From the NCBI GenBank assembly GCA_030691865.1, contig JAUYDL010000050.1:1-30078 (forward strand): a stretch of 30,078 bases of DNA. Direction: 5' to 3'. Each line of letters begins with the position of its first letter. Positions within the stretch are counted from its first letter, which is position 1. The DNA is from Candidatus Omnitrophota bacterium (GTDB lineage: Bacteria; Omnitrophota; Gorgyraeia; Gygaellales; Profunditerraquicolaceae). Below, in pieces: positions 7,300 to 15,112 of this stretch. The notes under the pieces were generated by a model, which was given only the letters and a program-made list of their open reading frames with translations, did no database searches and was not told the origin of the DNA. The translations under genes and the position numbers were made by a program.

Positions 7300-8388
7300 A
7301 TGGCGCATAAGATAACCCTGATTCCTGGTGATGGTATTGGTTATGAAGTTTCCCTGGCCGCTACTAGATGTATCGAGGCTACGGGAGTTGGCATCCAGTG
7401 GGATAGCGTGCTGGTAGGCCAGGATGCCCTGGAGAAAACCGGCGAGCTTCTGCCGCAGAGTGCGCTAGATTCAATCAGGAAAAATAAGGTTGCCCTTAAG
7501 GGGCCGATTACTACGCCGATCGGCACCGGGTTTCGTTCCGTAAACGTAGCGATCAGGCAGGACCTGGATCTTTTTGCTTGTGTGCGTCCGGCAAAAAGCT
7601 ATTCCGGAGTCAGGAGCCGCTTTAAGGATATTGACTTGGTTATTGTCCGGGAGAATAGCGAAGATCTTTATGCGGGAATAGAGTTTCAGGAAGGTAAACC
7701 TGAAACTCAAAGCCTGATTACACAGATCCAAAAGTATACAAATAAGAGTATACGTCATGATTCCGGAATAAGCATTAAGTCTATATCTAAATTTGCTTCA
7801 GAAAGGATTGTCCGGTTTGCTTTCCAGTATGCCTTGGAGAATAAACGTAGAAAAGTTACTTGCGTGCACAAGGCAAATATTATGAAATTTACTGATGGTT
7901 TATTTCTGCAAATTGCCCGCCAGGTTGCTGGCGAGTTTGCCGGAAGAATAATTTTCCAGGAAACTATTGTGGATAATATGGCTATGCAGCTGGTGCAAAA
8001 ACCGCATAATTATGATGTTTTGGTGCTGCCTAATCTTTATGGAGATATTATTTCCGACCTCTGCGCAGGGCTGATCGGCGGTTTAGGGGTTGCTCCCGGT
8101 GCTAATATCGGTACGCAAATGGCTGTTTTTGAGGCAGTGCACGGTTCTGCTCCTAAGTATAAAGGGAAGAATAAGGCCAATCCTACGGCCATGATTTTAT
8201 CAGGTGTTTTAATGTTGCGTCATATTAAGGAAAATAAGGCAGCTGATAATTTAGAGGAAGCAGTCAGGCAGGTAATCGCCGAAGGTAAATCTGTAACCTA
8301 CGATTTAAAACCTGATCCGCTTGATCCATCTGCTGTTGGCACGGCGCAGATGGCGGATGCGATTATCAGCAAATTAAAAAAAATATAG
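7300..8388 (+). CDS. NAD-type isocitrate dehydrogenase (isocitrate/isopropylmalate dehydrogenase family)
   Basis: This is a beta-decarboxylating dehydrogenase of 362 residues, probably oxidising isocitrate to 2-oxoglutarate. The N terminus LIPGDGIGYEV is typical. The substrate-binding stretch reads FRSVNVAIRQDLDLFACVRPAK; the Ser-x-Asn-x-x-x-Arg pattern is that of isocitrate dehydrogenases, whereas isopropylmalate dehydrogenases carry a leucine-rich helix there. Further motifs are DLVIVRENSEDLYAGIE, NLYGDIISDLCAGLIGGLG and EAVHGSAPKYKGKNKANPTA. It begins directly after the small hydro-lyase subunit stop and four bases before malate dehydrogenase. The coenzyme (NAD or NADP) is inferred from overall similarity to IDH3-type enzymes and is less certain. 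Confidence 0.85.
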   Translation: MAHKITLIPGDGIGYEVSLAATRCIEATGVGIQWDSVLVGQDALEKTGELLPQSALDSIRKNKVALKGPITTPIGTGFRSVNVAIRQDLDLFACVRPAKSYSGVRSRFKDIDLVIVRENSEDLYAGIEFQEGKPETQSLITQIQKYTNKSIRHDSGISIKSISKFASERIVRFAFQYALENKRRKVTCVHKANIMKFTDGLFLQIARQVAGEFAGRIIFQETIVDNMAMQLVQKPHNYDVLVLPNLYGDIISDLCAGLIGGLGVAPGANIGTQMAVFEAVHGSAPKYKGKNKANPTAMILSGVLMLRHIKENKAADNLEEAVRQVIAEGKSVTYDLKPDPLDPSAVGTAQMADAIISKLKKI

Positions 8389-8392
8389 GGAT

Positions 8393-9313
8393 ATGAAGAT
8401 TTCTATTATTGGTGCGGGAAATGTGGGAAGTTTAGCTGCCATGCGCATCGCCGCAGATGGCCTGGGCGATGTTTTGCTGATGGATGTAGTAAAAGGCCTG
8501 GCTTTGGGGAAGGCTTTGGATTTAGAGGATGCCCGGCCGCTTCTAAAAAGTAATTATAGTATTAAAGGCAGTGATGATATCACCAAAATTAAGGATTCAG
8601 ATATTGTCGTGGTTACTGCCGGATTGGCGCGTAAGCCCGGAATGACCCGTGAGGAATTATTAGTTAAAAATGCCCAGATTTTAAAAGATGTATGTTTGAA
8701 GATAAAAGAATTAGCTAAAGCTGCGATTGTTATAATCGTAACCAATCCCCTGGATATTATGACTTTGTATGCCTTGAAGATTACTGATTTTAAACCCAGT
8801 AAACTCTTTGGCATGGGGATTAGTTTAGATACTGCCAGGTTTATTAATTTAATCTCGCAAGAATTGCACCTGCCAGCTACAGATATTGAGGCGCAGGTTG
8901 TGGGTGCCCATGGTGAAGGTATGCTTCCCTTGCCCAGGTTTACCAAAGTTAAGGGGGTAAGCCTGGATGAGTTTATCAGCGATGATAAAATTGAGTCGTT
9001 AATTAGCCGCACTATCAACAGAGGGGCTCAGATTGTTGCCAATCTTGGCGCAGGTAGTGCTTTTTTTGCTCCTTCAGCGGCAATCGCCTCAATCGTTAAA
9101 ACGATAGTTAAGGATGAAAAACGCACTATTGGTTTATGCAGTTATCTAAACGGCCAGTATGGTATCAAAGATACTTGTATCGGCGTTCCTTGCCGTTTAG
9201 GTAAGAATGGTATTGAACAGATTATTGAATTAGATCTTTCGGCAGATGAACTAGCCCAGCTGACTAAATCCGCTACGGCTGTGGCTCAGACAGCAGCACA
9301 ATTATTTGCTTAA
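8393..9313 (+). CDS. mdh: Malate dehydrogenase (LDH-like type)
   Basis: This enzyme interconverts malate and oxaloacetate with NAD. The 306-residue sequence opens with the Rossmann motif GAGNVGS (7-13), has Asp31 at the end of strand 2 as expected for NAD preference, and carries Arg80 and Arg86 in the GLARKPGMTR loop that binds the dicarboxylate. NPLD, the LDTARF arginine and the catalytic-histidine segment GAHGEGMLPLPR follow (GGHGDSMVPLPR is more common). It sits four bases after the isocitrate dehydrogenase gene and ahead of lipoamide dehydrogenase. With the upstream aspartate aminotransferase it forms an oxaloacetate-centred metabolic unit. Confidence 0.93.
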   Translation: MKISIIGAGNVGSLAAMRIAADGLGDVLLMDVVKGLALGKALDLEDARPLLKSNYSIKGSDDITKIKDSDIVVVTAGLARKPGMTREELLVKNAQILKDVCLKIKELAKAAIVIIVTNPLDIMTLYALKITDFKPSKLFGMGISLDTARFINLISQELHLPATDIEAQVVGAHGEGMLPLPRFTKVKGVSLDEFISDDKIESLISRTINRGAQIVANLGAGSAFFAPSAAIASIVKTIVKDEKRTIGLCSYLNGQYGIKDTCIGVPCRLGKNGIEQIIELDLSADELAQLTKSATAVAQTAAQLFA

Positions 9314-9322
9314 TCTATACCT

Positions 9323-10609
9323 ATGTATGATCTGGCGATCATCGGAGCAGGTTGGGCAGGTTTTAACGCTGCCTTAAGGGCAAAAGAGCTGGGTTTAAAA
9401 GTTTGTCTTATCGATTCCAATCAGATTGGCGGAACCTGTCTGCATTACGGTTGTATTCCTACCAAAACATTAATCGCCTGCGCCAAGATATTTTCACTTG
9501 CCAAAAAATCATCAAATTTCGGTGTAGAGTTAAATAATCTACGGGTAAATTGGGCAACCATTCAAGAGAAAAAAGATAAAGTTGTTCGCCAGCTTGCGCA
9601 GGGTATGCAGAGTAAGCTGGCCGGGATTGATTTTATTAATTCCTTGGCGCAAATTATCTCTAACCGGGAAGTAAAAGTTGATGGCCGCATAATCAATGCT
9701 AAGTTTATACTTATTGCTACCGGAAGCCGTCCCATCCAATTACCGGAGTTAAAATTTGATCGAAAAAAGATAATTTCAAGCGATGAGGCTCTTGCCTTAT
9801 CTGAGATTCCGCAATCTCTGTTAGTTATCGGCGCAGGCGTGATTGGTTGTGAATTTGCTAGTTTATTTTCTATTCTTGGGGCACAGGTGACGATTGCTGA
9901 AAAGATGCCGCTACTTTTGCCGACAGAGGATAGGGAGGTAGCCAGGAAGATAGAAGTTATTTTTAAGAAAAAAGGAATTAAGGTAGTTACCGGTGCAGAT
10001 ATTTCTACTTTTGATTTAGAGAATTATTCTAAAACCTTGGTTTGTGTCGGACGCGCCCCTTTAACCAATGGATTAGGTTTGGTGGATTTAGGGGTCCAGT
10101 TAGAAAACAATAGAATAGTGGTTGATGATTATCTTAAGTGCAGCCTGGATAATATTTATGCCGCCGGGGATTGTACGGGGCAGGTGATGCTTGCTCATTA
10201 TGCGGCTTATCAGGGTGTAATGGCAGTACAGAATATGGTCTCCCGTAACAGACAAAAGGCTGATAATTTAGTTGTGCCTGCCTGTATTTTTACCGAGCCG
10301 CAGATTGCCAGTGTGGGTTTAAATGAAGAGGATGCGGTTGCTGCGGGTTTGAAAATTAAAGTACACAAGTTTGATTTTCATGCCAGTGCAATGGCGCGCA
10401 TTATTGATGAAACTGAAGGGTTTGTTAAGATCATTAGCAATCAAGAGACTGGCCAGATAATTGGTGCAGCTATAATTGGCCCGCAGGCTACGGAATTAAT
10501 TGCTACTTTAGTTGTAGCAATTTCCTGTCATCTTACTTTTAGTGAAGTTGGCGCGATGATTTTTGCGCATCCTACTTTCTCTGAGTCAATACCTGGGTCG
10601 TTAAATTAA
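9323..10609 (+). CDS. lpdA: Dihydrolipoyl dehydrogenase (E3)
   Basis: This FAD-dependent disulfide oxidoreductase reoxidises dihydrolipoamide on 2-oxoacid dehydrogenase or glycine-cleavage lipoyl carriers. The FAD motif GAGWAGFNAAL is at 8-18, the redox disulfide Cys39/Cys44 is in GGTCLHYGCIPTK, a second dinucleotide motif GAGVIGCEFAS follows, then the AAGDC FAD-binding segment and the C-terminal His416-Pro...Glu421 catalytic pair in HPTFSE. At 428 residues it is 30-40 shorter than typical E3, and the chain ends only seven residues after the catalytic Glu. A small lipoyl-domain gene follows, its probable substrate. Other members of this fold (mercuric or glutathione reductases) fit less well. 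Confidence 0.9.
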   Translation: MYDLAIIGAGWAGFNAALRAKELGLKVCLIDSNQIGGTCLHYGCIPTKTLIACAKIFSLAKKSSNFGVELNNLRVNWATIQEKKDKVVRQLAQGMQSKLAGIDFINSLAQIISNREVKVDGRIINAKFILIATGSRPIQLPELKFDRKKIISSDEALALSEIPQSLLVIGAGVIGCEFASLFSILGAQVTIAEKMPLLLPTEDREVARKIEVIFKKKGIKVVTGADISTFDLENYSKTLVCVGRAPLTNGLGLVDLGVQLENNRIVVDDYLKCSLDNIYAAGDCTGQVMLAHYAAYQGVMAVQNMVSRNRQKADNLVVPACIFTEPQIASVGLNEEDAVAAGLKIKVHKFDFHASAMARIIDETEGFVKIISNQETGQIIGAAIIGPQATELIATLVVAISCHLTFSEVGAMIFAHPTFSESIPGSLN

Positions 10610-10652
10610 ATAAGTTGGTAAAATAATGTTCCCACTCGCAGGAGCTTGAGGG

Positions 10653-10690
10653 TCATTTTTCCCCAAGCGCCAGAGGCTGGGGAAAAATGA
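10653..10690. repeat. Perfect 13-bp inverted repeat upstream of the lipoyl-domain gene
   Basis: TCATTTTTCCCCA (10653-10665) is mirrored exactly by TGGGGAAAAATGA (10678-10690) around a 12-base loop. It lies in the 91-base gap after lpdA, and the second arm ends directly before the GGAGGA ribosome binding site of the next gene. It lacks a trailing T-run, so it is not a canonical terminator. It may be an RNA-processing or attenuation hairpin, or a short mobile palindrome. Confidence 0.7.
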
Positions 10691-10700
10691 GGAGGACCCG

Positions 10701-10937
10701 ATGATCAAAGTCGTTTTGCCGGAATTAGGGGAGGGCATTACTAAGGCGACCGTTTCATATTGGTTTTTTAAGGATGGTGAAATGGTAAACGAGAATGATG
10801 ATTTGGTGGAATTAACTACGGATAAATCTACCTTTAATCTGCCTAGTCCCTGCAAAGGAATAATCTCTGAGATTATGTATAGCGAAGGGGATACTGTAAA
10901 CGTAGGGCAAATTCTGGCTGTGATCAACGAAAGTTAG
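10701..10937 (+). CDS. Stand-alone lipoyl (biotinyl-lipoyl) carrier domain
   Basis: This 78-residue protein is a single lipoyl domain with no E2 catalytic or subunit-binding domain. It has the typical MIKVVLPELGEGI start, the hairpin sequence TTDKSTFNLPSP with the lipoylation lysine Lys42 (ETDKA-type motif), and a GDTVNVGQILAVI C terminus. The E2-like PELGEGI and TDK motifs argue for lipoyl rather than biotin attachment. The ribosome binding site GAGGAGG lies about eight bases before ATG 10701. Next to dihydrolipoyl dehydrogenase it is probably a free acyl or reducing-equivalent carrier. The matching E1 and E2 subunits are not in the window. Confidence 0.85.
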   Translation: MIKVVLPELGEGITKATVSYWFFKDGEMVNENDDLVELTTDKSTFNLPSPCKGIISEIMYSEGDTVNVGQILAVINES

Positions 10938-10946
10938 CCATTTTTA

Positions 10947-10975
10947 TTGACAATATCTGACTTCTCTAGTATATA
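10947..10975 (+). promoter_or_regulatory. Sigma70-type promoter for the HTH/HD-GYP unit
   Basis: A consensus -35 box TTGACA (10947-10952) is followed, after a 17-base spacer, by TATATA (10970-10975). It lies in the 77-base gap between the lipoyl-domain stop and the HTH gene, 40 bases before its start. It probably begins a new transcription unit running through the signalling and envelope genes. Confidence 0.75.
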
Positions 10976-11014
10976 TAAGATTAGTCTAGATATGTTAGAA
11001 AACAAAGGAAGGCT

Positions 11015-11236
11015 ATGGTTATCAGTAAAGAAATTATGACGGCAAAAGAAGTTGCGCAGTATTTGAGCATACATCCGCTTACGGTGCATAAATATGCCCG
11101 GGAAGGGAAGATCCCGGCATTTAAGATCGGTACGGATTGGCGTTTTCATAAAAAATCTCTTGAGAAATGGATTCATCAGAAGTCAACCTCTAATCTTAGC
11201 AGGAGCAATCGACTCGAAGGGAAAGTTATAAATTAA
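11015..11236 (+). CDS. Small helix-turn-helix DNA-binding protein (excisionase/MerR-like, HTH_17)
   Basis: The 73-residue product is little more than a winged HTH of the excisionase type: MTAKEVAQYLSIHPLTVHKYAREGKIPAFKIG followed by the wing DWRFHKKSLEKWI. Proteins with this domain bind short DNA sites as regulators, or help recombinases on mobile elements. There is no integrase nearby, so a regulatory role is more likely. It follows its own promoter and an AAAGGAAG ribosome binding site and ends directly before the HD-GYP gene. Co-transcription suggests a link with that signalling protein, but no target is visible. Confidence 0.85.
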   Translation: MVISKEIMTAKEVAQYLSIHPLTVHKYAREGKIPAFKIGTDWRFHKKSLEKWIHQKSTSNLSRSNRLEGKVIN

Positions 11237-12403
11237 ATGCCAATTGATTATAAAAAAGAATTAGAGAGCACAGCCAGAAACATGATCTTTGTGCACGATC
11301 CGGACCTTTTGATTAAGATGATCGTGCGGATGATGGTGGATAAAGCCAAGATTGCCCACGCCAGTTTCTTTTTACACAACAAAGAAAAACAAGGCTATCT
11401 GCTTACGGTTTCCCGGGGCTCATTGCATAAGAAAATTCCCTTGGATTTAGTTTGTATTGATAAAGATGATGTGTTAATCCGTTTCTTTAGAGAGCATAAG
11501 AGCAGTTTTATCTTTGGGAGGGAGGCGTTATTACTTGGTGAAGCAAAACTGGCGCTAAAAGGCGATAAATTGAAATCAGAAGCCAAGCAGCAACTGGCCC
11601 ATGTCATTTATCAAATGGAGCTCTTGGAAACGGTGGTTTGTATCCCTAGTTATTTCCGGGATGAATTGTTAGGGCTCCTATTGTTGGGTAAGAAGGAGAG
11701 CGGCAAGAAATTTATCGACGAGGAGTTGGATTTTTTTGTAGCGCTTAATTCCAATGTGGCTATGGCCATCAGAAATGCGCAATTGTTTAAGGAGTTAGAG
11801 TATGAATTAGATCGTAAACATCAGTTGTTTATCCGTACTACTATAGCTCTGGCCGCGGCTATTGAAGCCAAGGACCATTATACCCATGGACATACTAGCC
11901 GGGTAACAAATATAAGTATGGAGATTGCCCAGAGGATGGGAATAAAGGCGAAGAAAAATTTTGATGGCAAATTCTTGGAGAATTTACATATTTCCAGTCT
12001 CCTGCACGATATTGGCAAGATCGGTGTGCCGGAGCATATCTTGAATAAAAGAAGCAGCCTTACTGTGGGTGAGCGTAATCGGATTAAAGAGCATCCAATG
12101 ATCGGAGTAAATATCTTAAAGTCGATTAAAGAGCTGGAAGGCGCAGTTTTAGGAGTCAGGTATCATCACGAACGATTCGACGGCATGGGTTATCCTGAAG
12201 GCCTAAAAGGTGATCAAATTCCCCTGATTGCTTCGATAATCACTGTAGCAGATTCTTTTGATGCGATGAGCTCTGACCGGTCATATCGGGCAGCCCTGAA
12301 TAAGGTTGACGTAATTAATGAAATCAGGCATTTAAGCGGCCGGCAGTTTTCTCCCGCAGTTGCGGATACTTTTTTGGAGCTTTGCCAGGAAGGTAAAATT
12401 TAA
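11237..12403 (+). CDS. GAF-HD-GYP cyclic-dinucleotide phosphodiesterase
   Basis: This is a signalling protein that probably hydrolyses cyclic di-GMP or a related cyclic dinucleotide. The N-terminal half (about 15-185) looks like a GAF sensor domain, followed by a short helical linker. The C-terminal HD-GYP domain (about 200-385) is complete: HGHTSRV (218), metal-binding His257-Asp258 with Lys261 in LLHDIGKIG, EHP around His286, HHERFDGMGYP (310-320) with an intact GYP, and ADSFDAM. No membrane segment is evident, so it is likely cytoplasmic. It is translated directly after the HTH gene. GAF ligand and substrate (c-di-GMP versus cGAMP) cannot be told from sequence. Confidence 0.92.
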   Translation: MPIDYKKELESTARNMIFVHDPDLLIKMIVRMMVDKAKIAHASFFLHNKEKQGYLLTVSRGSLHKKIPLDLVCIDKDDVLIRFFREHKSSFIFGREALLLGEAKLALKGDKLKSEAKQQLAHVIYQMELLETVVCIPSYFRDELLGLLLLGKKESGKKFIDEELDFFVALNSNVAMAIRNAQLFKELEYELDRKHQLFIRTTIALAAAIEAKDHYTHGHTSRVTNISMEIAQRMGIKAKKNFDGKFLENLHISSLLHDIGKIGVPEHILNKRSSLTVGERNRIKEHPMIGVNILKSIKELEGAVLGVRYHHERFDGMGYPEGLKGDQIPLIASIITVADSFDAMSSDRSYRAALNKVDVINEIRHLSGRQFSPAVADTFLELCQEGKI

Positions 12404-12411
12404 TTTTTATC

Positions 12412-13527
12412 ATGCACCCTAAACGTATAATTTTAATGTATATCTCTGAAGTTTCCGGCCATCGTAGTGCTACTCTGGCTATTGAAAAGGCAATTAAACA
12501 ACTGCATCCGGATTCTGAGATCTTAAATATTAATGCCTTTAATTATACTAATCCCATATCAGAAAAAGTGATTAATCGGATTTATATGGAGGTAATTAAG
12601 CGTACTCCTAAGATCTGGGACTATCTTTATGATAATCCCAGCGTAGTTAAGAGCCTGGAAAATATTAAACAGCACGTCCATAAATCAAATTCGCCAAAAC
12701 TCAAAAAACTCTTCGATAGTTTTAATCCGGATCTAGTAGTTTGTACTCAGGCGTTCCCCTGCGGGATGGTCGCTGATTTCAAGAAAACTTATGGGGTAAA
12801 TTTACCGCTGGTGGCGGTACTTACGGATTATATCCCGCATTCTTATTGGGTTTATGATGCGGTGGATTATTATATAACTCCTTCGGAGGAAGTATCCGCG
12901 CGCCTGGAGAAAAAAGGAGTTAAGCCACTTAAGATTAAGCCCTATGGGATTCCGTTTGATCTTAAGTTTAATCAGAAGCTAAAACCTGAAGATATCTTCT
13001 GTAAATTGAAACTAAATCCGCATAAGCCGGTAGTATTAATTATGGGAGGCGGCCAGGGCCTGGGTCCGATTAAAACGATTGTTAAATCACTAGAAAAAAG
13101 CGAGCATGATATCCAGGAGTTGATTGTTGCCGGGACCAATAAGAAATTATTCCGTTCGTTGAAACGAAAAATAAAACATTATAAGAAAGAGATTCATCTG
13201 TTTGGTTTCGTCCAGAATATCCATGAATTAATGCATATTTCCAAGGTGATTATATCTAAGCCCGGAGGGGTCACTACTGCCGAGGCCTTAAGCATGGGGC
13301 TGCCCATGGTTATTGTTAAGCCAATTCCCGGCCAGGAAATAAATAATACTAATTTCTTGACTCAAAAGCAGGCAGCAATTAAGGTGGATGAACCTAAAGA
13401 GGTCTATCGGGTCATTGATGATTTGTTAAAGAATAAGGTAAAATTAGAGCGGCTGAGAGCCGCCGGATTAAAGATTGCTAAACCTGGCGCAAGTATGGAT
13501 ATTGCCAAGCTCATTTTAAGTTTATAA
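12412..13527 (+). CDS. GT28 glycosyltransferase of the MGDG synthase/UgtP family
   Basis: This 371-residue protein resembles diacylglycerol glycosyltransferases and MurG. The N terminus has a SEVSGHRSATLAIEKAI acceptor-side motif (MGDG-synthase type) and the C-terminal domain has VLIMGGGQGLGP plus the nucleotide-sugar site SKPGGVTTAEALSMGLPMVI (about 282-301) and an EINNTNF segment. It probably transfers a hexose from a UDP-sugar to a membrane lipid at the cytoplasmic face. The next two genes encode an acyltransferase and a dolichol-phosphate-mannose-synthase-like enzyme, so this is a lipid/glycan envelope group. The acceptor is not determinable here; a MurG role is less likely because the N-terminal motif differs. 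Confidence 0.85.
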   Translation: MHPKRIILMYISEVSGHRSATLAIEKAIKQLHPDSEILNINAFNYTNPISEKVINRIYMEVIKRTPKIWDYLYDNPSVVKSLENIKQHVHKSNSPKLKKLFDSFNPDLVVCTQAFPCGMVADFKKTYGVNLPLVAVLTDYIPHSYWVYDAVDYYITPSEEVSARLEKKGVKPLKIKPYGIPFDLKFNQKLKPEDIFCKLKLNPHKPVVLIMGGGQGLGPIKTIVKSLEKSEHDIQELIVAGTNKKLFRSLKRKIKHYKKEIHLFGFVQNIHELMHISKVIISKPGGVTTAEALSMGLPMVIVKPIPGQEINNTNFLTQKQAAIKVDEPKEVYRVIDDLLKNKVKLERLRAAGLKIAKPGASMDIAKLILSL

Positions 13528-13530
13528 ATC

Positions 13531-14421
13531 GTGTTTAATAATTATATCTATCGCTTCGGTCAATTTCTCGCGCTAACCTTACCGCTAAGATTAGTTTATT
13601 TTTTAGCGGCTTTTTTAGCTCAAGGATATTATTTTTTTGCCTTCTGTGACCGGCGGTCTGTAAAAGCTAATCTGCGGGTTATTTTTCCTAAAGAATCGAA
13701 TCTCCAACTACGTAAAATTAGCAGAATGGTGTTTCGGAATTTTGCTAAATATCTGGTAGATTTCTTCCGTTTTGAAAAGTTAAATCGTCAATATATAGAT
13801 AAAAACATAAAATTAGAGAATCTGCATTATTTTGATCAGGCTTTAGCCAGGGGTAAGGGCGTAATTGTCTTGACCGCGCATTTAGGTAATTGGGAGTTAG
13901 GGGGGGTAGTTATTGCGCAATTAGGCTATCCTTTTTGGGTGGTAGCTTTGCCGCATAAAAATAAAAAGGTTAATGATTTTTTTGATGCCCAGAGAAACAG
14001 AAAAGGGGTCAAGGTTATTGCCATGGGTAAGGCGATAAGGAGTTGTATTACCGAAATCAGGAATAATAATATGGTGGCCTTAGCAGGTGACCGGGATTTT
14101 ACCGAAAGAGGGATTATTATAGATTTTTTCGGCAGGCCTATGCATTTTCCTGAAGGCCCGGCAGCCTTGAGCCTGATGACCGGCGCCAGTATTGTCCCTG
14201 GATTTATGCTTAGGAATCCGGATAACAGCTTTACCCTGAGAATAGAAAAACCGATAGAATTCTTACCGAGCGGTGATAAAGCAAAAGATTTAGCGAATCT
14301 AATCAAAGTGTATAAAGTTGTCATTGAAGATTATATACGTAAATATCCGGAGCAGTGGTATGTTTTTCGCAGATTCTGGGTAGACCCAGCCCTTCCGCCG
14401 CGGGCAGGGGTTAAAGAATGA
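13531..14421 (+). CDS. LpxL/HtrB-family lipid A (lysophospholipid) acyltransferase
   Basis: This inner-membrane enzyme transfers a secondary acyl chain, typically onto Kdo-lipid IVA. The 296-residue product has a hydrophobic N-terminal anchor (about 10-38), the catalytic HxxxxE motif as His117...Glu122 in LTAHLGNWELGG, and a FPEGPAALSLMTGASIVPGF block. The start is a GTG at 13531, three bases after the preceding gene. The enzyme implies lipid A or a related acylated glycolipid and therefore an outer membrane, in line with the btuB receptor in the same window. Related family members acylate phosphatidylinositol mannosides, but the overall context is Gram-negative. Confidence 0.88.
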   Translation: MFNNYIYRFGQFLALTLPLRLVYFLAAFLAQGYYFFAFCDRRSVKANLRVIFPKESNLQLRKISRMVFRNFAKYLVDFFRFEKLNRQYIDKNIKLENLHYFDQALARGKGVIVLTAHLGNWELGGVVIAQLGYPFWVVALPHKNKKVNDFFDAQRNRKGVKVIAMGKAIRSCITEIRNNNMVALAGDRDFTERGIIIDFFGRPMHFPEGPAALSLMTGASIVPGFMLRNPDNSFTLRIEKPIEFLPSGDKAKDLANLIKVYKVVIEDYIRKYPEQWYVFRRFWVDPALPPRAGVKE

Positions 14422-14434
14422 AAGGAAGAACTGG

Positions 14435-15112
14435 GTGCGTATCTGTGTAATTATCCCCACTTATAATGAATCCCGGGCAATTGCTAATTTGATTAATCAG
14501 ATTACTAAATTAGGACTAGAGGTAATTATCATTGATGATGGTTCAGCTGATGACACAGTAAAGATCGCTACTGCTTGCGGCGCTAAGGTCTTGGTTAACC
14601 TGAAGAATATGGGTAAAGGGGCGTCTTTAATTAAGGGGTATAATTTTGCACTCCAGCGTGATTTTGATGCCGTGATCAGTATGGATGGCGATGGCCAGCA
14701 TTCGCCTGATGATCTTTTGGCCTTTATCCATAAGGCTCAAACTTCTCAGAGCGCGCTGATTGTGGGAAACCGCATGGGGATGACTAAAGGAATGCCTGTC
14801 TTGCGGGTGATTACTAACTTTTTGATGTCAAAATTTATCTCTCTAATTGTTAAGCAGAATATTCCTGATACACAATGTGGATTTCGCCTAGTAAAAAAGG
14901 AATTATTGGCTAAGATAGATCTGTCAACTTCTAAGTATGAAACTGAATCTGAAGTTTTAATTAAGGCGGCGCATCTGGGTTTTAAAATTGAATCTATTCC
15001 AGTTAAGACAATTTATTCCGGGCAAAAAAGCCAGATTAATCCTTTAGTCGATACTTTAAGGTTCTTACGTTTTATGATTCAGGAGTTTATCCGGCCCCCT
15101 AAACATGCTTAA
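14435..15112 (+). CDS. Family 2 glycosyltransferase (dolichol-phosphate mannosyltransferase-like)
   Basis: The 225-residue single-domain GT-A enzyme shows IPTYNESRAIANLI (about 6-19), IIDDGSADDT, a MDGDGQHSPDD metal/nucleotide site and SKYETESEVLIKAA. It resembles DPM1-type enzymes that charge polyprenyl phosphate with a sugar. It lacks C-terminal membrane helices, so it is cytosolic or peripheral. The start is GTG 14435 with AAAGGAAG at 14421-14428 as ribosome binding site. It follows the LpxL-like gene by 13 bases and overlaps the next by eight, so it belongs to the envelope group. Sugar donor and acceptor are unknown. Confidence 0.87.
   Translation: MRICVIIPTYNESRAIANLINQITKLGLEVIIIDDGSADDTVKIATACGAKVLVNLKNMGKGASLIKGYNFALQRDFDAVISMDGDGQHSPDDLLAFIHKAQTSQSALIVGNRMGMTKGMPVLRVITNFLMSKFISLIVKQNIPDTQCGFRLVKKELLAKIDLSTSKYETESEVLIKAAHLGFKIESIPVKTIYSGQKSQINPLVDTLRFLRFMIQEFIRPPKHA

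Noticed and set aside
11015..11236. Excisionase as sign of a prophage or integrative element
   Set aside because: No integrase, attachment repeats or phage genes are nearby; the HTH gene is coupled to a signalling gene.
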